The notes: generated by a model not told the origin, from the sequence alone. 64,000 nt of DNA from Puffinus mauretanicus (GCA_023333565.1 JAJKFH010000115.1:2232001-2296000), one strand, 5' to 3'. Shown: positions 25,721 to 39,339, counted from the first letter of the stretch. Made by a program: numbers and translations.

Positions 25721-27193
25721 TCACAGAATCACTGAGGTTGGAAGACGCCTCTGGAGATCATCTAATCCAACGCCCCTGCTCAAAGCATGGTGAGCTAGAG
25801 CGGTTTGCCCAGGACTATGTCCAGCTGGGTTTTGAACACCTCCAAGGATCAATATTCAAATTCCACAACTTCTCTGGGGCAACCCATTGCAATGTTTGAC
25901 CACCCTCACCGTAAGCAAGTTTTTTCTTATGTTTAAATATAATTTCCTGTATTTTGATTTGTGGCTATTGCCTCTTGTCCTGTTACTGGGCACCACTGCA
26001 AAGAGTGTGGCTCTGTCTTTACTCTTCCCATCAGGTGTTTATACACATTGATAAGATCGCCCTAACCTTCGTTTCTGCAGGCTGAACAGTGCCAGTGCTC
26101 TCAGCCTCTTCTCACATGTCAACTTAGTGCCCTTCATTGTTGAAAACATTAAACTGGTCAAGTGCCAGCACAGATCCCTGGGATACTCCATTTATTACTG
26201 ATCTCCAGGCAGAATACAACCCTCTGAGTCCAACTAGGCAACCAGTTTTTTTAATCTATCTACCTATCTGTCTATCTTTTTCTGCCTATCCAGACTGTAA
26301 CATCCTAAACTGGATACAAGGATACTTGCTAAATCCATGCTGACTGTCCCTATCAAAGTGAAGATGACCTGTAGTTCCCCAGACTGTTCTTTAGCTTTTT
26401 TCTTTTGCCCCTTTTTTTTTTGGGGGGGGGGGTTGCAATAATCTCCTTCCTCCAGTCACCGAGGATCTCCTTGATCTTCATGACTTTTCAAAGAGGATTG
26501 AAAGTAGCATCGCGAAGATATCTACCAGATCTTTCAGCACTCCCAGACTTGGCCTGTCACGTCTCAGGAACACATACGGGTGAAGTTCTCACATGCAGTC
26601 TCTGATTTGATCCTCACTCACTGCTGGTATTTCCTCTCCTCCTTCCAACCTTCCACTAAGCATAGAGGCCTGATAGACCACACCAGTGATGACTAAAGAA
26701 GGCACTGAGTAACTCAGCCTTATCTATGCCCACTATCCCTAAATCAACCATGCCATTCAGCCACAGTCTCATATTTTCCTTATTCAGCCTTTTACCACTA
26801 ATGTAGCAGTGGAAGCTCTTCTTGTTGCCACTGATGTTTCTTGCAAGTCTCAACTGCATGTAAGCTTTGGTTTTCCTGACAGCACCCCTACATTCCTGGG
26901 CAAAATTCTGAATTCCTCATTTGTAATCTGTCCCTTCTTCCACTTAATGTTCACTGGTTTGGGGGTAGGGTGGGCTGTTTGGGTTTTTTTGTGGGGTTTT
27001 TATTTGCATTGGATCTCTGCCAGGAATTCCCTGATTAACTAAAGATAGTATTTTGATAAGTCTACTTGTCTTCCTGAGTACTGATATTGAACATTTTTGA
27101 GCTCGTATGATGCTACCCTTAAAGCCCTGACAGTTTCCTTCATCTCTTTTTCCCTTTAGAGCTGCTGCCCAAGTGATCCCACCTACCAGTTCC

Positions 27194-27740
27194 CTAAACA
27201 AGCTGCAGTCTTCTTGCCTGACACCAAGGGTCTGGACTCTGTGACTCTCCTTTCTCCCTCAACATCTTCAGCTCCACCATTTCATGGTTACTACAGACCA
27301 GGCTGCCATTAGTTGCCACATCCCCAGTCAGCACCTCTTTCCCAGTGAACAGGCAATCCAGCTGTGTGTCACCCCTGGTTGGGCCAACCAGTATCTGTAT
27401 CAAGAAGCTATCCTTGTTACCCTCCAGAAATCTCCCTGACTGCTCACATGCCATCATGTTGCCCCTCTAGCAGATATCAGGGAGACTTGAGTCTTCCATG
27501 AGCACCAGCATCTGTGATCCCAAGACTTCCTTGAGTCATTTAAAGAAGGCTTTTCACACTTCTTCATCCTGACCCAGTGGTCTGTAACAATCTCCTCCCA
27601 CATTGTTGCCCTCACTGGCCTCTTCTTAGATCCTGACCCACAAGTGCTCACCAGACCATCATCCATCCCATAAAAGAGCTCTATGTATCTGAGTTGCTCC
27701 TTCGCACAGAGGGCAGCTCCCTCCTCTTCTTCCCTGCCTG
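27194..27740 (-). pseudogene. CR1 ORF2 endonuclease remnant
   Basis: The minus-strand frame 27194-27457 carries the tail of the CR1 apurinic-type endonuclease: a 'LVGPTRGDTQLDCLFTGKE' segment, then CSNHEMVELKML. The family usually reads SDHEMVEF here, so the catalytic SDH is changed to SNH. Upstream, 27454-28032 in another frame keeps GREEEEGAALCAKEQL, a decayed form of the family's GRRGGGVALYVREQL. The catalytic glutamate region and the GDFN segment are not visible in a continuous frame. It is nonfunctional. Confidence 0.75.
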
Positions 27741-27829
27741 TTTTCCCTACTGAGCTGCTACCTGTACATGGCAGCCTGCTGTGCCAGTCACTCTCCTTTA
27801 GCCCACAACTGACCACAGTCTGTGGCTGA

Positions 27830-27960
27830 CCCTCCTCTTGCAGTTGGGGGTTCAGTCTCTGCAGAGTCTCTGTGAAGACCCCATCAATCTCCTTTTCACG
27901 TTTCCTGGGGCTGCTCAATGAGTTCACCTCCTCTTGCAGATCCTTAATCGAGTGATAGCC
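27830..27960 (-). pseudogene. Possible CR1 ORF1 coiled-coil remnant
   Basis: The minus-strand frame contains LQEEVNSLSSPRKREKEID, which resembles the coiled-coil segment ('LQEEV..LRSIRE.EKEID') seen near the C-terminal half of CR1 ORF1 proteins. Its place, upstream of the endonuclease remnant on the same strand, fits CR1 gene order. The ORF1 zinc-knuckle or PHD-like and esterase-type parts were not identified. The assignment comes from remembered family features. Confidence 0.5.
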
Positions 27961-28560
27961 TCTCAGCCCGCACACACCTCCGACAGGCAAGGGTACCCCC
28001 TCCATCTGCATGGGTGCTCCCTCCACCCACACAGGCCCTGGGAGCTGCCTCCTCTCTCCAGACCCACTCTGGGCCCAGATCTCTCATCTGCTGCTCCAGT
28101 AAGTGCTGAGGATGGCACTCTGCTGTGGTCCATCACCACTTGTATGCTGAACGCAGCAGTTTCTGACCCCTTTCCATGCACAATCCTGCACAAATGAATG
28201 CATCTGTTAGCTGCTCCTGGGAGCTGCCCTCCGTGCTGGGAGACAGTGCAGGTTTCTCCCTAGCACCAGCTGAATGGGGCTTATCACTGCCTCTTCAGAA
28301 GTCAGCTGAAGACAGAAGGTTAAAGTATCCTTTGATCAGCAATAGCTGATGGACACTATTAAAAACTGCAACTTTGCTAATGGAAGCAAAAGCCTCTAGG
28401 AGCTACGCACCAGTAGCTGCACCAATACACACCAGCAGCACCAGCACGCACCTTGAGGCTCCCAGAAGTTCCCAGAAGATCTGGAAGCAGAGCCCACAAA
28501 CTGCTGCGCAAACCACCGTGTCTGCTAGCCACATCTATTCGCACTGCTTGTTTACTGAAT

Positions 28561-31500
28561 AAGCCTACAACTAAGGATGACTAAAAGATGATCAAAATGC
28601 TCAACTTTTCATCAAAGCAGACAGTGCTATAAAAAATAAAATCTTTGGTGGAAACACTGCAATTTTTCAGTGGTTCAAGATCTAAAGGAAATATTTCTTT
28701 TATCATTTTAACTCTACTGGATTTTGACTTCACTTTCAGGTCAAACGTTTATGTGAATAAAATGGTTAATGTTAACAATTTTATTGAATAGGATTATTAG
28801 ATATTTTCTCATCAATAAAATGTGCAGAAACCTTCTAAAAAATGAGCTTTATGGTGCTGACCTTTTGACATATCTTAATTGAATCTTTTATTACTATTTC
28901 TATTTTGTGAATATTTGTGATTCTGGACAAAAGGAAATCTTCAAACACTGAACTTTCCTAGTGATCTCTATATTACAGAACATAGATCATCTTCCCAAAA
29001 CTATATAGCCTGGACTAAAGGAAGAAAAATACAAAGAGCATTAACAGAGCCCAGAAAGTCTCCATAAAAATATCACAAAACCACAACAGTTTGACAATGT
29101 ACCCAAGTTGATAACTGCATTGCGAAATTATAAATAAGCACATACAATGTATGGACCCAGTTAGTGGCCCTTTCAGCAGAGGAGTACCATTTTTTTTAAT
29201 TACAAGATGATATCTTTCATAAAGATAGCAAACTATTTTAGTCAACCATTTTGGAATAGATGGTAAGAATGCAGGGTTTTTTCATGCTGCAAGAAATGTG
29301 TCCAAAGCATGGATAGACAGGGAAGTACATGAGGGCAAACCTAGAACTGGTGAAAAAAAAAAATTTGAAACAAACTACATTTGTGCGACTCTGTCATTTT
29401 AGAAAGATATATTGAACATTCTAGTAATGGTATTTTCAATGACAACGTACTCTCAGACTTATCTCAAATATTTCTGCCTTACATTCTCCTGTATGTCCCC
29501 AATCAGGTTAGCTACCGCAAACTAAAAACCTAAACTATAGCAGGAAGTTTGGTCTTCTCAGATAGCCTGTGCTGAAATAACATTTCTATACGTTAAAAAA
29601 AATCCCAACCGATAAAAAGTGCATTCACATCAGGTAATTTACATCATAAAGGCTACATCATTTAAGCACTGTTATCTTCTGCAAAGGCTTTCAATTCTAC
29701 CTTCCTAAAATTCTGCCGAAATGACTTTTTTCCCCTAATGCATATTGTCATTCCTTTTCATGTTTTTCACACTGATAGTGAAGGTTTCAGTATGATTTTG
29801 CCATAAGTGTTTCTCACACTCTTGTCAGATTTTTGCACAAGGAGTTAGAAACAGATCTGTAAAAATACCAGCTGTATTTTTCTAAAACAAGGTTTGGTTT
29901 TGTTTTTTTTTCTGCATCCACTGCCACAAGTCTACATATGGCCTTTAACACTGGGCTCTTATATTCATGTTTTCTTCCCAATGTTCCTTTTACCCTTTGC
30001 CAGAAGTGGTAGATGTCAGGTGTTATAATAAAGCAGTCTGAAAAAATTATTCTCTTTTTTTCTGGTTCCTCTTATAAATTGATACCCTGTTCATTTCGTA
30101 CTGGTATACTTAGCCCTTAAGTGATGTTTTCCTTTACAAGACTCGGATGAGATATCTCAGCTCTTTAACTTGTATAGTAATGACACACATATTGCCAGAT
30201 TTTAGCAAATGTAACATATAAGATTAACAGGACTGAAGTACTTAATGCCAAGTGTTTCACTAGATGGCTTTGCATGCAACTAAACAGGTAAGTTTAATTT
30301 GTTAATTGGAACAGCATAAACAGTATTTTTTCTTCTATTAATGGAAATGCTTACTAGACGTGGAAGAGTCGTGCTATATTCATGCAATAAAGGCTGCAGG
30401 AATTGGGCCACTAACACTCTCTAAAATATTACATATTTTACTATTATAAATCATAATTCAAGTCCACCAAATTCAGTTGCACTATACATGTAAATAAGAG
30501 TTGAAACAGGCTTTTTAATAAACAGGAGCTTCTATGCCCATAATTAAGTAACATATTTAACATCAATTGTCTTTGCGCACACGGATTATACCGTTTCCCC
30601 CCCACACACATACAAAACATGGCATAGATTTGTAAATCTACAGAGATCACTTTATGCACTCCAGCTCTCACACCAGTATCCTTATATTTTGTAAACGTCT
30701 GAGACTGAAGTGGAAGCGAGTCTTAATATACCATTTTTCTTATGCTTTCATAAAAATAAGAAAAATTAAGTTCTGTGATTTGCATATATATTATGTTCAA
30801 GCACTGAGCTAGGATTGAATCAATTAGAGTGATTCTCCTAGTCAAAGGTACGTATGTGACAACTCTAATCTCTGTTTAATGACATAAATAGCTTATCTTT
30901 AGTTCTTCTGAAAATACTTGAGAAGGTTATCCTATACATAAATGCTCTATTTCATCTGTTCTTTCCAAATACCTATGAGATACATTTCCATTACTGCTAA
31001 CGAGTTTCAGTCAGAGACCCCATTGTATCAGACACTGTATGTACTGAGACCAAAAGGAAGGTCCATGTCCCAGACAATTTGCCATTTAAACATAAGGCAA
31101 GAGACAATGTGAGCACGTGAAATGACAGCAACATATACAGAAACAGTAGAATAATAATGACCAGCAAGACAAGCTTTGGCCACTTTTTCTAGCAGTATAA
31201 GTGATTTCACATTTTTTTGTAGACATCAGAGAAATTTTTTATGAGATGGGCTAGTCTACTGTGACAGACTAGGAATGAGGGACATTTTTAAAAGCAGTAA
31301 GAGCAGCCTTATACTAATATTCTAGCTAGCTGAGATCTAACCTTCTTCCATCATTTTGGCAGCTAAGTTGAATTTGTCAAAACTTTACTATTTGCAACTT
31401 GCAGACCTAAGCTTGGGGTAGCAGATGCTGGTCAGTGTAGAGACAAATAAATGTGCACACATTTGTGTCGGGGAGGGTCACTGGCACTTGCTTCTCCTGA

Positions 31501-34500
31501 TCAACAATTTAACACTGTGTGCCTACCCCAAGGGCACAGATCTTCTGTAACTGCTGCTTGAGATGAAGTTGTAATCACTGTAGTTTAGCACTTTTAAGGT
31601 CCACTTCTGCTCTCCTGCAGATTAATCCAAGACCTAAAGATAGCAACTAATATGAGCAGCTACAGGTGATCTTCATTTAGCAAAGTTAGTTGTAGGTTTA
31701 ACTTGTAATGATATCCATGCTTAGGTCCTGAATTTTACCCAGCTAATTTTACATACGCTGGTATAAAGTCAGTCATACTGAGAAGGTGATTAAGTCTTAT
31801 CAAACTTAATATATTTTTTTTTTTGCCCAGAAGGATAATATGACTGTTAAAATACAGAGAATAATCCTATGGTTAGAATCACTCTTTAGCTACAGCTAAA
31901 TAATTATTTCATTCAGAGTATTTTATTCATAGACTTTCTCTTTTTTTTAAATATTGCACACAGATAATTTGGAGTAAAGTTTAATGAAGTTTACTCTATA
32001 AATCCATCTTCATATACACCTTTTATACAAATCTCTTCTTTACTTGAAGTTAAACCAGGGAAAAAGGAAAAAAAAAGTCCATTTTCATTTTTAATTTGCA
32101 ATGTTAATCCCAAAGGCTTTTGAACTACAAAGGTAGAGGATAAATTTGTGCTGTAGTTTTTGGAATTATAAATGGAATGTTCAAAGAAATGATCCATTGC
32201 CAAAGTTGTTAGGGACCTACAGTATAAGTTTTGACCAGAAATGCAATAAAAATGCTGCCCAAACATTTTATTACTGAATTTAACAGGAGTACACTCTGTT
32301 AGGAGATCTACCAGGACAATTTTTAGGAAGTTGGAGATTTGCCTAGACAAGACCCTGCAAAAAGACATGAAAAAAACCCAACAACTCTAAATCCAAAAAA
32401 CACTGAAAAATTTTCTCAAGGTCCATATACTTCCAAAAGCCAGAAAAAATAGCAAAAAAAACTTCCCTATAAATAGCAAACAAAATAAAAAGTGCCAATC
32501 ATGTTAAAATTGGAAGAGAACAAAACTCTGCAAACCAGTAGTGCAGAACTGAAGAATTGAACAACGTGTATGTTCCCTTAAAGATCAGGGAAAGAAATAT
32601 TCACGACATAATCTCTGCTTGTTTTAGAAAGTCAATAGTGTTTAGAGGGGCCCAACTGGTGGCCCATAGATCAAATCTGGACACAGAAGACTTCTCTCCC
32701 GCCAACACGCTCCCTTCTCTTCAGGAAAGGCAGAGAGTAGATGTTTGATTGCCCATGGCATTCAGCAGTTGAAAAGCTGCCTCCTGCACACAGCCTGGTT
32801 CTAGCGCCTGAGCTCCTGCAGCTGGCTGAGAGGAGGAACAAGTGCAGGCACCTCACTGCCTTCAGGTAGCCCTAATAACCAAGGGAGGGATGGTGGGGTT
32901 AGGTGAAGTACTGATACTGGGATACAGTTTTGCAGAAATTGGACCTCTCAGGTCTATCTACATTTCTTTAGATTTGTTTGTTTGAAGGACTTCTGGAGCT
33001 GTAACTTCACCCAGACTGTTGCACTGCAGCCTCATAGTAAGAAATGCCAGGGAGTAAACATGAGTGTTATGAGCAAGAAGATTTCTTCTGAACTTTCATA
33101 TTACACGTATTTATGTCTTGACTTCAGAATTAGGTTTTGAAATAAAGAGGTCTAAAATCTAGCAAGTTGCAGTTATAAGGAATCCCCTTTTACAAGTTTA
33201 TAATTTGCCATGAATAAGGTATATTCAGAGATGCTAGATAGGATCTTCAACCTGTTGTTCACCTCAAGAAATGTATAATGAGAATCATAATGTCTCTTAT
33301 CCATAGAAAACATGCCTTATAAATAGAAAATTCTCAAACACCACAGAAGTTGTATTTATTATTTATCTGCATTTTCTGTTTGTGTCAGAAAAAGAGAATC
33401 CAGTATCTCTTCTCCTTCCTCCCTTTCCACCTGCCCTTGAAAAACATGTTTTTCATCAGAGAGTCAAAATGTCATATGCACAGCTCAGAAAAGGAAATAG
33501 TCAAATCAAAATGCACGTTGAACCATTAGTAACCTGGAGTGATTGAGAACTGTATTTTCTAGATTGGTTGTAACTGTGTTTTAAACAAAAAGGCAGTTTT
33601 AAACAAAAAAAAACTGTTTGAGGAGTCAAATAGACTGTTGAAATAAAGCTACAGGCGACACTGCTTTTCCTTAAGCTTCCAAATGTTGCTACCTCTATTT
33701 CTAGCTCTTCTCTTTTTCATGATAAGGGCTTTAAATTATGTACTTCTAACACCTTCCTAATTTTCTGCTTCTTTTTTTTTTTTTAATTTCCTAAAGCTAG
33801 AAGTGGTTTTGATCATATCCATCTGGCCTATCTCATTATAACTGTCTGATTGGAATTACCTTCCCTATGGCTTTGCTCAGTCCATATATTACTTTGCCTC
33901 TGGGAATCTGCAATCTAGTATCCTCACCTCCCTTCTTTCTCAGTTTTTTTAAATTAGCTGATGAAACGGATTTAAGAATGATATTTTCTTATCATCTGAG
34001 AACTGAAGTTGGCTTTATCATACCTCTCACTGAGTTTGCACACAAATGGCATCTTTGCAGGCAACAATGAATGTAAATACACTTCTTAAGCACTCAAATC
34101 TCTTGCATACCAAACCAAACACAACACTGTGGGTTTGTTTGTTTTCTATGTGAATGAAACATCTATAAAAATGACAGCAAATACATGGAGCAGATTTATG
34201 TAATTATGGCTTGAATGTCAGACAATAATGTAATCTATAGTATTTAAGTAAGATTAGCATTAATGCCAATACATTTATCGCCCTGTTCCCTTAGGACTTA
34301 GTTCAGAACTTGCAGAAGCCAAGGGAAAGAAATTCATTGACGTCAATGAACTTTGAATTAGGTTCAGACTGTTTACTTGCTTTGTCTGCTCTAATACCTA
34401 AGAAAGTACTTTTTCTTATTCAAAGCAATAAGATCCTTCCTTCACAGGCTCCAATTCTGCATGCTGTCAGCATAAAGGCTTAGCAGCTGACAGCATTTCT

Positions 34501-34521
34501 GAAACCATGATATTATAGGAC
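28561..34521. other. AT-rich non-coding sequence, no gene seen
   Basis: No gene or recognised transposon. A 125-codon minus-strand frame at 31991-32368 has no recognisable domain. A slightly GC-richer patch lies at 32640-32880, and a T13 run at 33772-33784. Confidence 0.55.
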
Positions 34522-36875
34522 CATAGAATCATAGAATAGTTTGGGTTGGAATGAACCTTTAAAGGTCATCTAGTCCAACCCCCCTGCTGCGGGCAGGGAC
34601 ATCTTCAACTAGATCAGGTTGTTCAGAGCCCCGTCCAACCTGACCTCGAATGTTTCCAGGGATGGAGCATCTACCACCTCTCTGGGCAACCTGTGCCAGC
34701 GTTTCACCACCCTCATCATAAAAAATTTCTTCCTTATATCTAGTCTGAATCTACGCTCTTTTAGTTTATAACCATTACCCTTTGTCCTGTTGCAACAGGC
34801 CCTGCTAAAAAGTTCGTCCCCATCTTTCATATAAACCTCCTTTAAGGGGGGGCCGCAATAAGGTCTCCCCGGAGCCTTCTCTTCCCCAGGCTGAATAACG
34901 CCAACTTTCTCAGCCTTTCTTCATAGGAGAGGCATTCCACCCCCCTGATCATTTTCATGGCTCTCCTCTGGACCTGCTCCAACAGATCCATGTCTGTCTT
35001 GTGCTGAGGGCTTCAGAGCTGGACACAGTACTCCAGGTGGAGTCTCACCAGAGCAGAGTAGAGGGGCAGAATCACCTCCCTCGACCTGCTGGCCACGCTT
35101 CTTTTGATGCAGTCTGGGATATGGTTGGCTTTCTGGGCTGCGAGAGCACATTGCCGGCTCATGTCCAGCTTTTCATCCACCAGTATCCCCAAGTCCTTCT
35201 GGGCAGGGCTGCTCTCAATCCCTTCATCCCCCAGCCTGTATGGATACCAGGGGTTGCCCCAACCCAGGTGCAGGACCTTGCACTTGGCCTTGTTGAACCT
35301 CATGAGGTTCACATGGGCCCACTTCTCGAGCTTGTCCAGGTCCCTCTGGATGGCATCCCATCCCTCAGGCATGTCAACCGTACCACTCAGCTTGGTGTCA
35401 TCTGCAAACTTGCTGAGGGTGCACTCGATCCCACTGTCTATGTCATTGATGAAGATATTAAACAGTACCGGTCCCAATATGGTCCCCTGCGGAACACCAC
35501 TCGTCACCGATCTCCATCTGGACATTGAGGCATTGACCACTACCCTCTGGATGCGTCCATCCAACAAATTCCTCACCCACCGGATAGTCCACCCATCAAA
35601 TCCATACCTCTCCAGTTTAGAGAGAAAGGTGTTGCGGGTGATGGTGTAAAAGGCCTTACAGAGGTCCAGATAGACGACATCAGTAGTTCTTCCCATGTCC
35701 ACTGATGTAGTCACTCCATCACGGAAGGCCAATAGGCTGGTCAGGCAGGACTTGCCCTTGGTGAAGCCATGCTGGCTGCCTCAAATCACCTCCCTGTCCT
35801 CCATGTGCCTTAGCATAGCTTCCAGGAGGATCTGTTCCATGATCTTCCCAGGCACAGAGGTGAGACTGACTGGCCTGTAGTTCCCCAGGTCTTCCTTTTT
35901 TTCCCTTTTTAAAAACGAGGGTTATGTTTCCCATTTTCCAGTCAACAGGAACTTCACCAGACTGCCATGACTTCTCAAATATGATGGATAGTGGCTTAAC
36001 AACTTCATCCGCCAGTTCCCTCAGCACCCGCGGATGGATCTCATCAGGTCCCATGGGCTTGTGCACCTTCAGATTCTTTAGATGGTCTCAAGCCTGATCT
36101 TCTCCCACTGTGGGCAGCTCTTCATTCTCCCAGTCCCTGCCTTTGCCTTCTGCACCTTGGGCAGTGAGGCTTGAGCACTTGCTGGTGAAGACTGAGGCAA
36201 AAAGGTCATTGAGTACCTCAGCCTTCTCCCTATCCCAGGTAACCAGGTCTCCCATTTCGTTCCGGAGAGGGCCCACATTTTCCCTAGTCTTCCTTTTATC
36301 CCCGACGTACCTATAGAAGCTTTTCTTGTTGCCCTTGACGTCCCTGGCCAGATTTAATTCTATCAGGGCTTTAGCTTGACTAACCTGATCCCTGGTTACT
36401 CAGACAATTTCTCTGCATTCCTCCCAGGCTACCTGTCCTTGCTTCCACCCTCTGTAGGCTTCCTTTTTGTTTGAGTGCGTCCAGGAGCTCCTTGTTCATC
36501 CATGCAGGCCTCCTGGCATTTTTCCCTGACTTCCTCTTTGTTGGGATGCATCGCTCCTGAGCTTGGAGGAGGTGATCCTTGAATATTAACCAGCTTTCTT
36601 GGGTCCCTCTTCCCTCCAGGGCTTTGTCCCATGGCACTCTACCAAGCAGATCCCTGAACAGGCCAAAGTCTGCTCTCCTGAAGTCCAGGGTAGTGAGCTT
36701 GCTGTGCACCCTCCTCGGTGCCCTAAGGATCTTGAACTCCACCATTTCATGGTCACTGCAGCCAAGGCTGCCCTTGACTTTCACATTCCCCACCACCCCC
36801 TCCTTGTTGGTGAGAACAAGGTCCAGCATAGCACCTCTTCTCATTGGCTCCTCTACCACTTGGAGAAGGAAGTTA
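34522..36875 (-). mobile_element. CR1 LINE, 5'-truncated, different subfamily
   Basis: The 3' end at 34522 reads 'catagaatcatagaatag' on the plus strand, followed by 'tttgggttggaatgaacctt' and 'catctagtccaac'. This 3' UTR differs from that of the 24, 42 and 50 kb copies, so it is another CR1 subfamily. The body carries ORF2 from its C-terminus back to the second half of the endonuclease and ends abruptly in 'ccacttggagaaggaagttat' near 36875. No convincing target-site duplication was found; 'atatta' occurs on both sides but is not adjacent to the left end. Confidence 0.95.
34609..36875 (-). pseudogene. CR1 ORF2 remnant (partial endonuclease + reverse transcriptase)
   Basis: Reading from the 5' side on the minus strand, 36380-36859 holds the endonuclease C-terminus (LDLVLTNKEGVVGN, CSDHEMVEFKIL) and the linker ([17 protein letters not shown]). 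35719-36066 holds the RT start ([36 protein letters not shown]). 35013-35732 holds motif A ([14 protein letters not shown]), motif B ([17 protein letters not shown]), an intact FADD box and [12 protein letters not shown]. The C-terminal part ends at 34609. The pieces lie in different frames, so there are several frameshifts: one after KKGKKG near 35880-35900, and others around 36070-36380. A stop at about 35013, where the family has tryptophan (CVQFWAP), also breaks it. Confidence 0.92.
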
Positions 36876-38935
36876 TATTAGAATTAAGAATTATACTAAT
36901 TTCTGTTGCAACTGAAAGTAGACTGTATGAACAGAAAGATTTGTGCTGTAGATGACCTGTTTGTTTGCAAAGATGAAATTTTTTTTCAACTGACTAGTGT
37001 GTTGCATGATGACGTTCCTGCCAAAGTTGTGTATCATATATAAGTGCCCCAGATTATAGTAAGTAAGTAAGCAAATTTGAGTAAAGTATTTGTGACACAA
37101 GTAGCTTGCTTTTTAGAAATGCTAAAATCATGGTAGTTTTAAAATGACTTACAATTTCGTCACCAAAAAACCCCAAACAAACAAACAAACCAACCAACCA
37201 ATGAAGCAATAAAATCTAAGAGTTTAGACTGACAAGTTACTATATATTTCTGCAAGAGACAGAATGCATATCACAAATATTAATTGCCGTTCACCATTTA
37301 CCTATTTCCAGAAATGATAAGCAAGGATCCACCAGCTGAATATAAAAACGGACATGTACATGTATTGCCATTAGAAATGGAAACAACCTGTATAGAGTCT
37401 TGGAGGCATAACTCATATTTTATGAAGCATATCATTGTATTTGGTTGTTTACGAGACACAGAATGGCGTGACAAATGAGGTGTGACACAGCAAGTCAACT
37501 TTAAAATAAAACAAAACTCTTCTATTTCTGGATCTGCTACTTTGGATTATGTCTAAACATATACATAGGAATGGATTGATAAAATATTCAATGCATTTGA
37601 AATGTCAAGGGTTGTGGCAGTTCAGCTAGAGTTAAAGTGGGATGGAGGGATGTAGTTTTCCAGCTACAGAACAGATTTTAACTAGTTTCTTATGCCTAAT
37701 TACAGTTTAGAATAGTCTTCAAGAAGTTGAAAATAATTACAACAGTTTATGAAAACAGATTTCAGGTCATTTGTGTTCACTGATTCCTCAATACTGAAGG
37801 CTAGGAATTATTATCTTAAACATACTCATTTTATAGAATCAGTTTATATATCAACAGCATATGGTAACACAATTGCTGAGAGAAACTCAGTTCTTAACTA
37901 CTGAAGTGGTATATTAGAGCAAAAAATATCAGGAACAAGCAACTAGTTTTGGGTGTTTTAAATGATCTGATAAACATTGCCTGTTACGTTTTTTAAATTC
38001 TTACAAAAACCATGACATAAGTGAATACTACGCCCAAACATTTTTTACATGGGTCCCTCTAGACAATGGCATAAGATGCAAGTTATTCAACTGAAATTAT
38101 GACTACACTATTGTAAAAACAGTTGAGAACTAGAGTCATGCTTTAAGAAATCTTAAAGGTGCTTTAGGATAGCTCTACTACATTCCATTTGATTGTGAAT
38201 AGTAATCAGGGTTAAGGATTTCTTTCTCTGCTCCCTTGTTTCTTGTATTCATAAAAGCAAATATAGAACATAACAAAAATGAGTATCAAAGCACAATACT
38301 ATCCTTCTAATATAAAAATGCCACATTTTAAAACTGTTATTTAATTATTAATAGTAATTGAATCTCCCAGAAGCTTACTGTCTGCCACACTCCTGTGAAA
38401 GCTGGCTGGGAGATGTGACTGTAGGCTATACCTCCCTTTCATTAGTAATAGTAGCATCCTAGGAAGTGCTTAACCAAAGGGATATTCAGTGTGTCAGAGG
38501 TGTTCTGTTGAGAAGTCTTGAGTCAAGACTCTGATGATCCTGAGAAACTTGAAAACAGATCCCCCTGTTCTGCAGATAAGTCTCCTGGCCTTTAGGGAAG
38601 ATAGGAACAGGCACACCTGTGTGCGTGCCCCATATGCTCCAAAGTGGTTTTGGTTTTCTGGGTTTCTTTGTTTGTTTGTTTTCATTTTGAGAATAAGGCC
38701 AAACTATCAAGAGATCTCAGGGGAAAGTCAGATACATGTCAAAACTTTGGTTGTTTTTACCTCTTCAACAGAAATGCAGACTTTGGCAACAGCAGCAATT
38801 TTATCACTCTACTTCCAAAACGTGAAAAGTAGTTATAGAGAAGATGGAGATTCCCTTTCCACAAGAATGGACAGTGACAGTACAAGATGCAATGAGCACA
38901 AGTTGATTCAAGGGAAATTCTGTTTGCATAAAAAA
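36876..38935. other. AT-rich non-coding sequence, no gene seen
   Basis: No gene is recognised. It includes the simple repeat at 37174-37201. A 138-codon plus-strand frame (38534-38950) has no recognisable domain and runs into an ancient CR1 fragment, so it is not called. Confidence 0.5.
37174..37201. repeat. (CAAA)n/(CCAA)n simple repeat
   Basis: A run of CAAA units passing into CCAA units, preceded by an A/C-rich stretch. It is read directly from the sequence. Confidence 0.85.
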
Positions 38936-39127
38936 AAATCTTCACTATGAGAACAATTAAACATTGGGATGGGTAGCCCAGAGGAGTGATGCAATCTCCC
39001 CTACTGGAAATATTCAAGACTTGGCTTGACAGATCCCTGGATAACCTAATCTAAGGTCCTGCTTTCAACAGAAGGTTACACTAGATGATCTCCAGAGGTC
39101 CCTTCCAGCCTAAACCTCCCTGTGATG
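38936..39127 (+). mobile_element. Ancient CR1 3' fragment
   Basis: Plus-strand words match the end of CR1 ORF2 and its 3' UTR in order: 'gtagcccagaggagtgatgc' (family 'ttgcccagagaggtggtgg'), then 'gaaatattcaagacttggct', 'ggataacct' and 'agatgatctccagaggtccc', and 'ttccagcctaaacctccctgtgat' at the tail. The terminal octamers have decayed to 'tgtgatg'. It is old, non-coding and 5'-truncated. Confidence 0.85.
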
Positions 39128-39339
39128 TTAAAAGAGGCCACATTTGCTATCATCCAGGTTAACTAAGTTCTTCATGGTGGTGGCTTTTGTTTTGACATTT
39201 CAATAGTGGCTAAACTACCATGGCTACAAGAAACTTCAAGAGGAATCTAGACCACAAACCTGTTTTAAGGCAGCATCAACTGTACCTGTTATCATACTGA
39301 TAATCAGAAGCACCATGTCTTAATCTTAAAAACTTTATT

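Larger units (their letters stand above)
25721..28560 (-). mobile_element. Old, unusually long CR1 LINE with internal deletions
   Basis: The 3' end near 25721 ('cacagaatcactgaggttgg') marks a second old minus-strand CR1. It covers the 3' UTR and ORF2 C-terminus to about 26130. A jump then lands directly in RT motif B sequence at about 26150, so roughly half a kilobase of RT appears deleted. Diverged RT N-terminal and linker sequence follows to about 27180. The endonuclease C-terminus lies at 27194-27457, further endonuclease remains near 27480-27740, and ORF1-like sequence near 27830-27960. The GC-rich DNA from 28000 to about 28560 is probably the element's ORF1 and 5' region, which most CR1 copies lack. 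That outer limit is uncertain. A T12-G12-type run (26410-26432) and a TATC-like tract (26258-26278) have grown inside it. Confidence 0.8.

Noticed and set aside
31991..32368. Minus-strand open frame of 125 codons
   Set aside because: No domain recognised and no supporting context.
34510..36880. Possible target-site duplication 'atatta' around the 34.5 kb CR1
   Set aside because: The left copy is not adjacent to the element end, and six AT-only bases are uninformative.
38534..38950. Plus-strand open frame of 138 codons
   Set aside because: It runs into an ancient CR1 fragment, with no domain. Probably chance.
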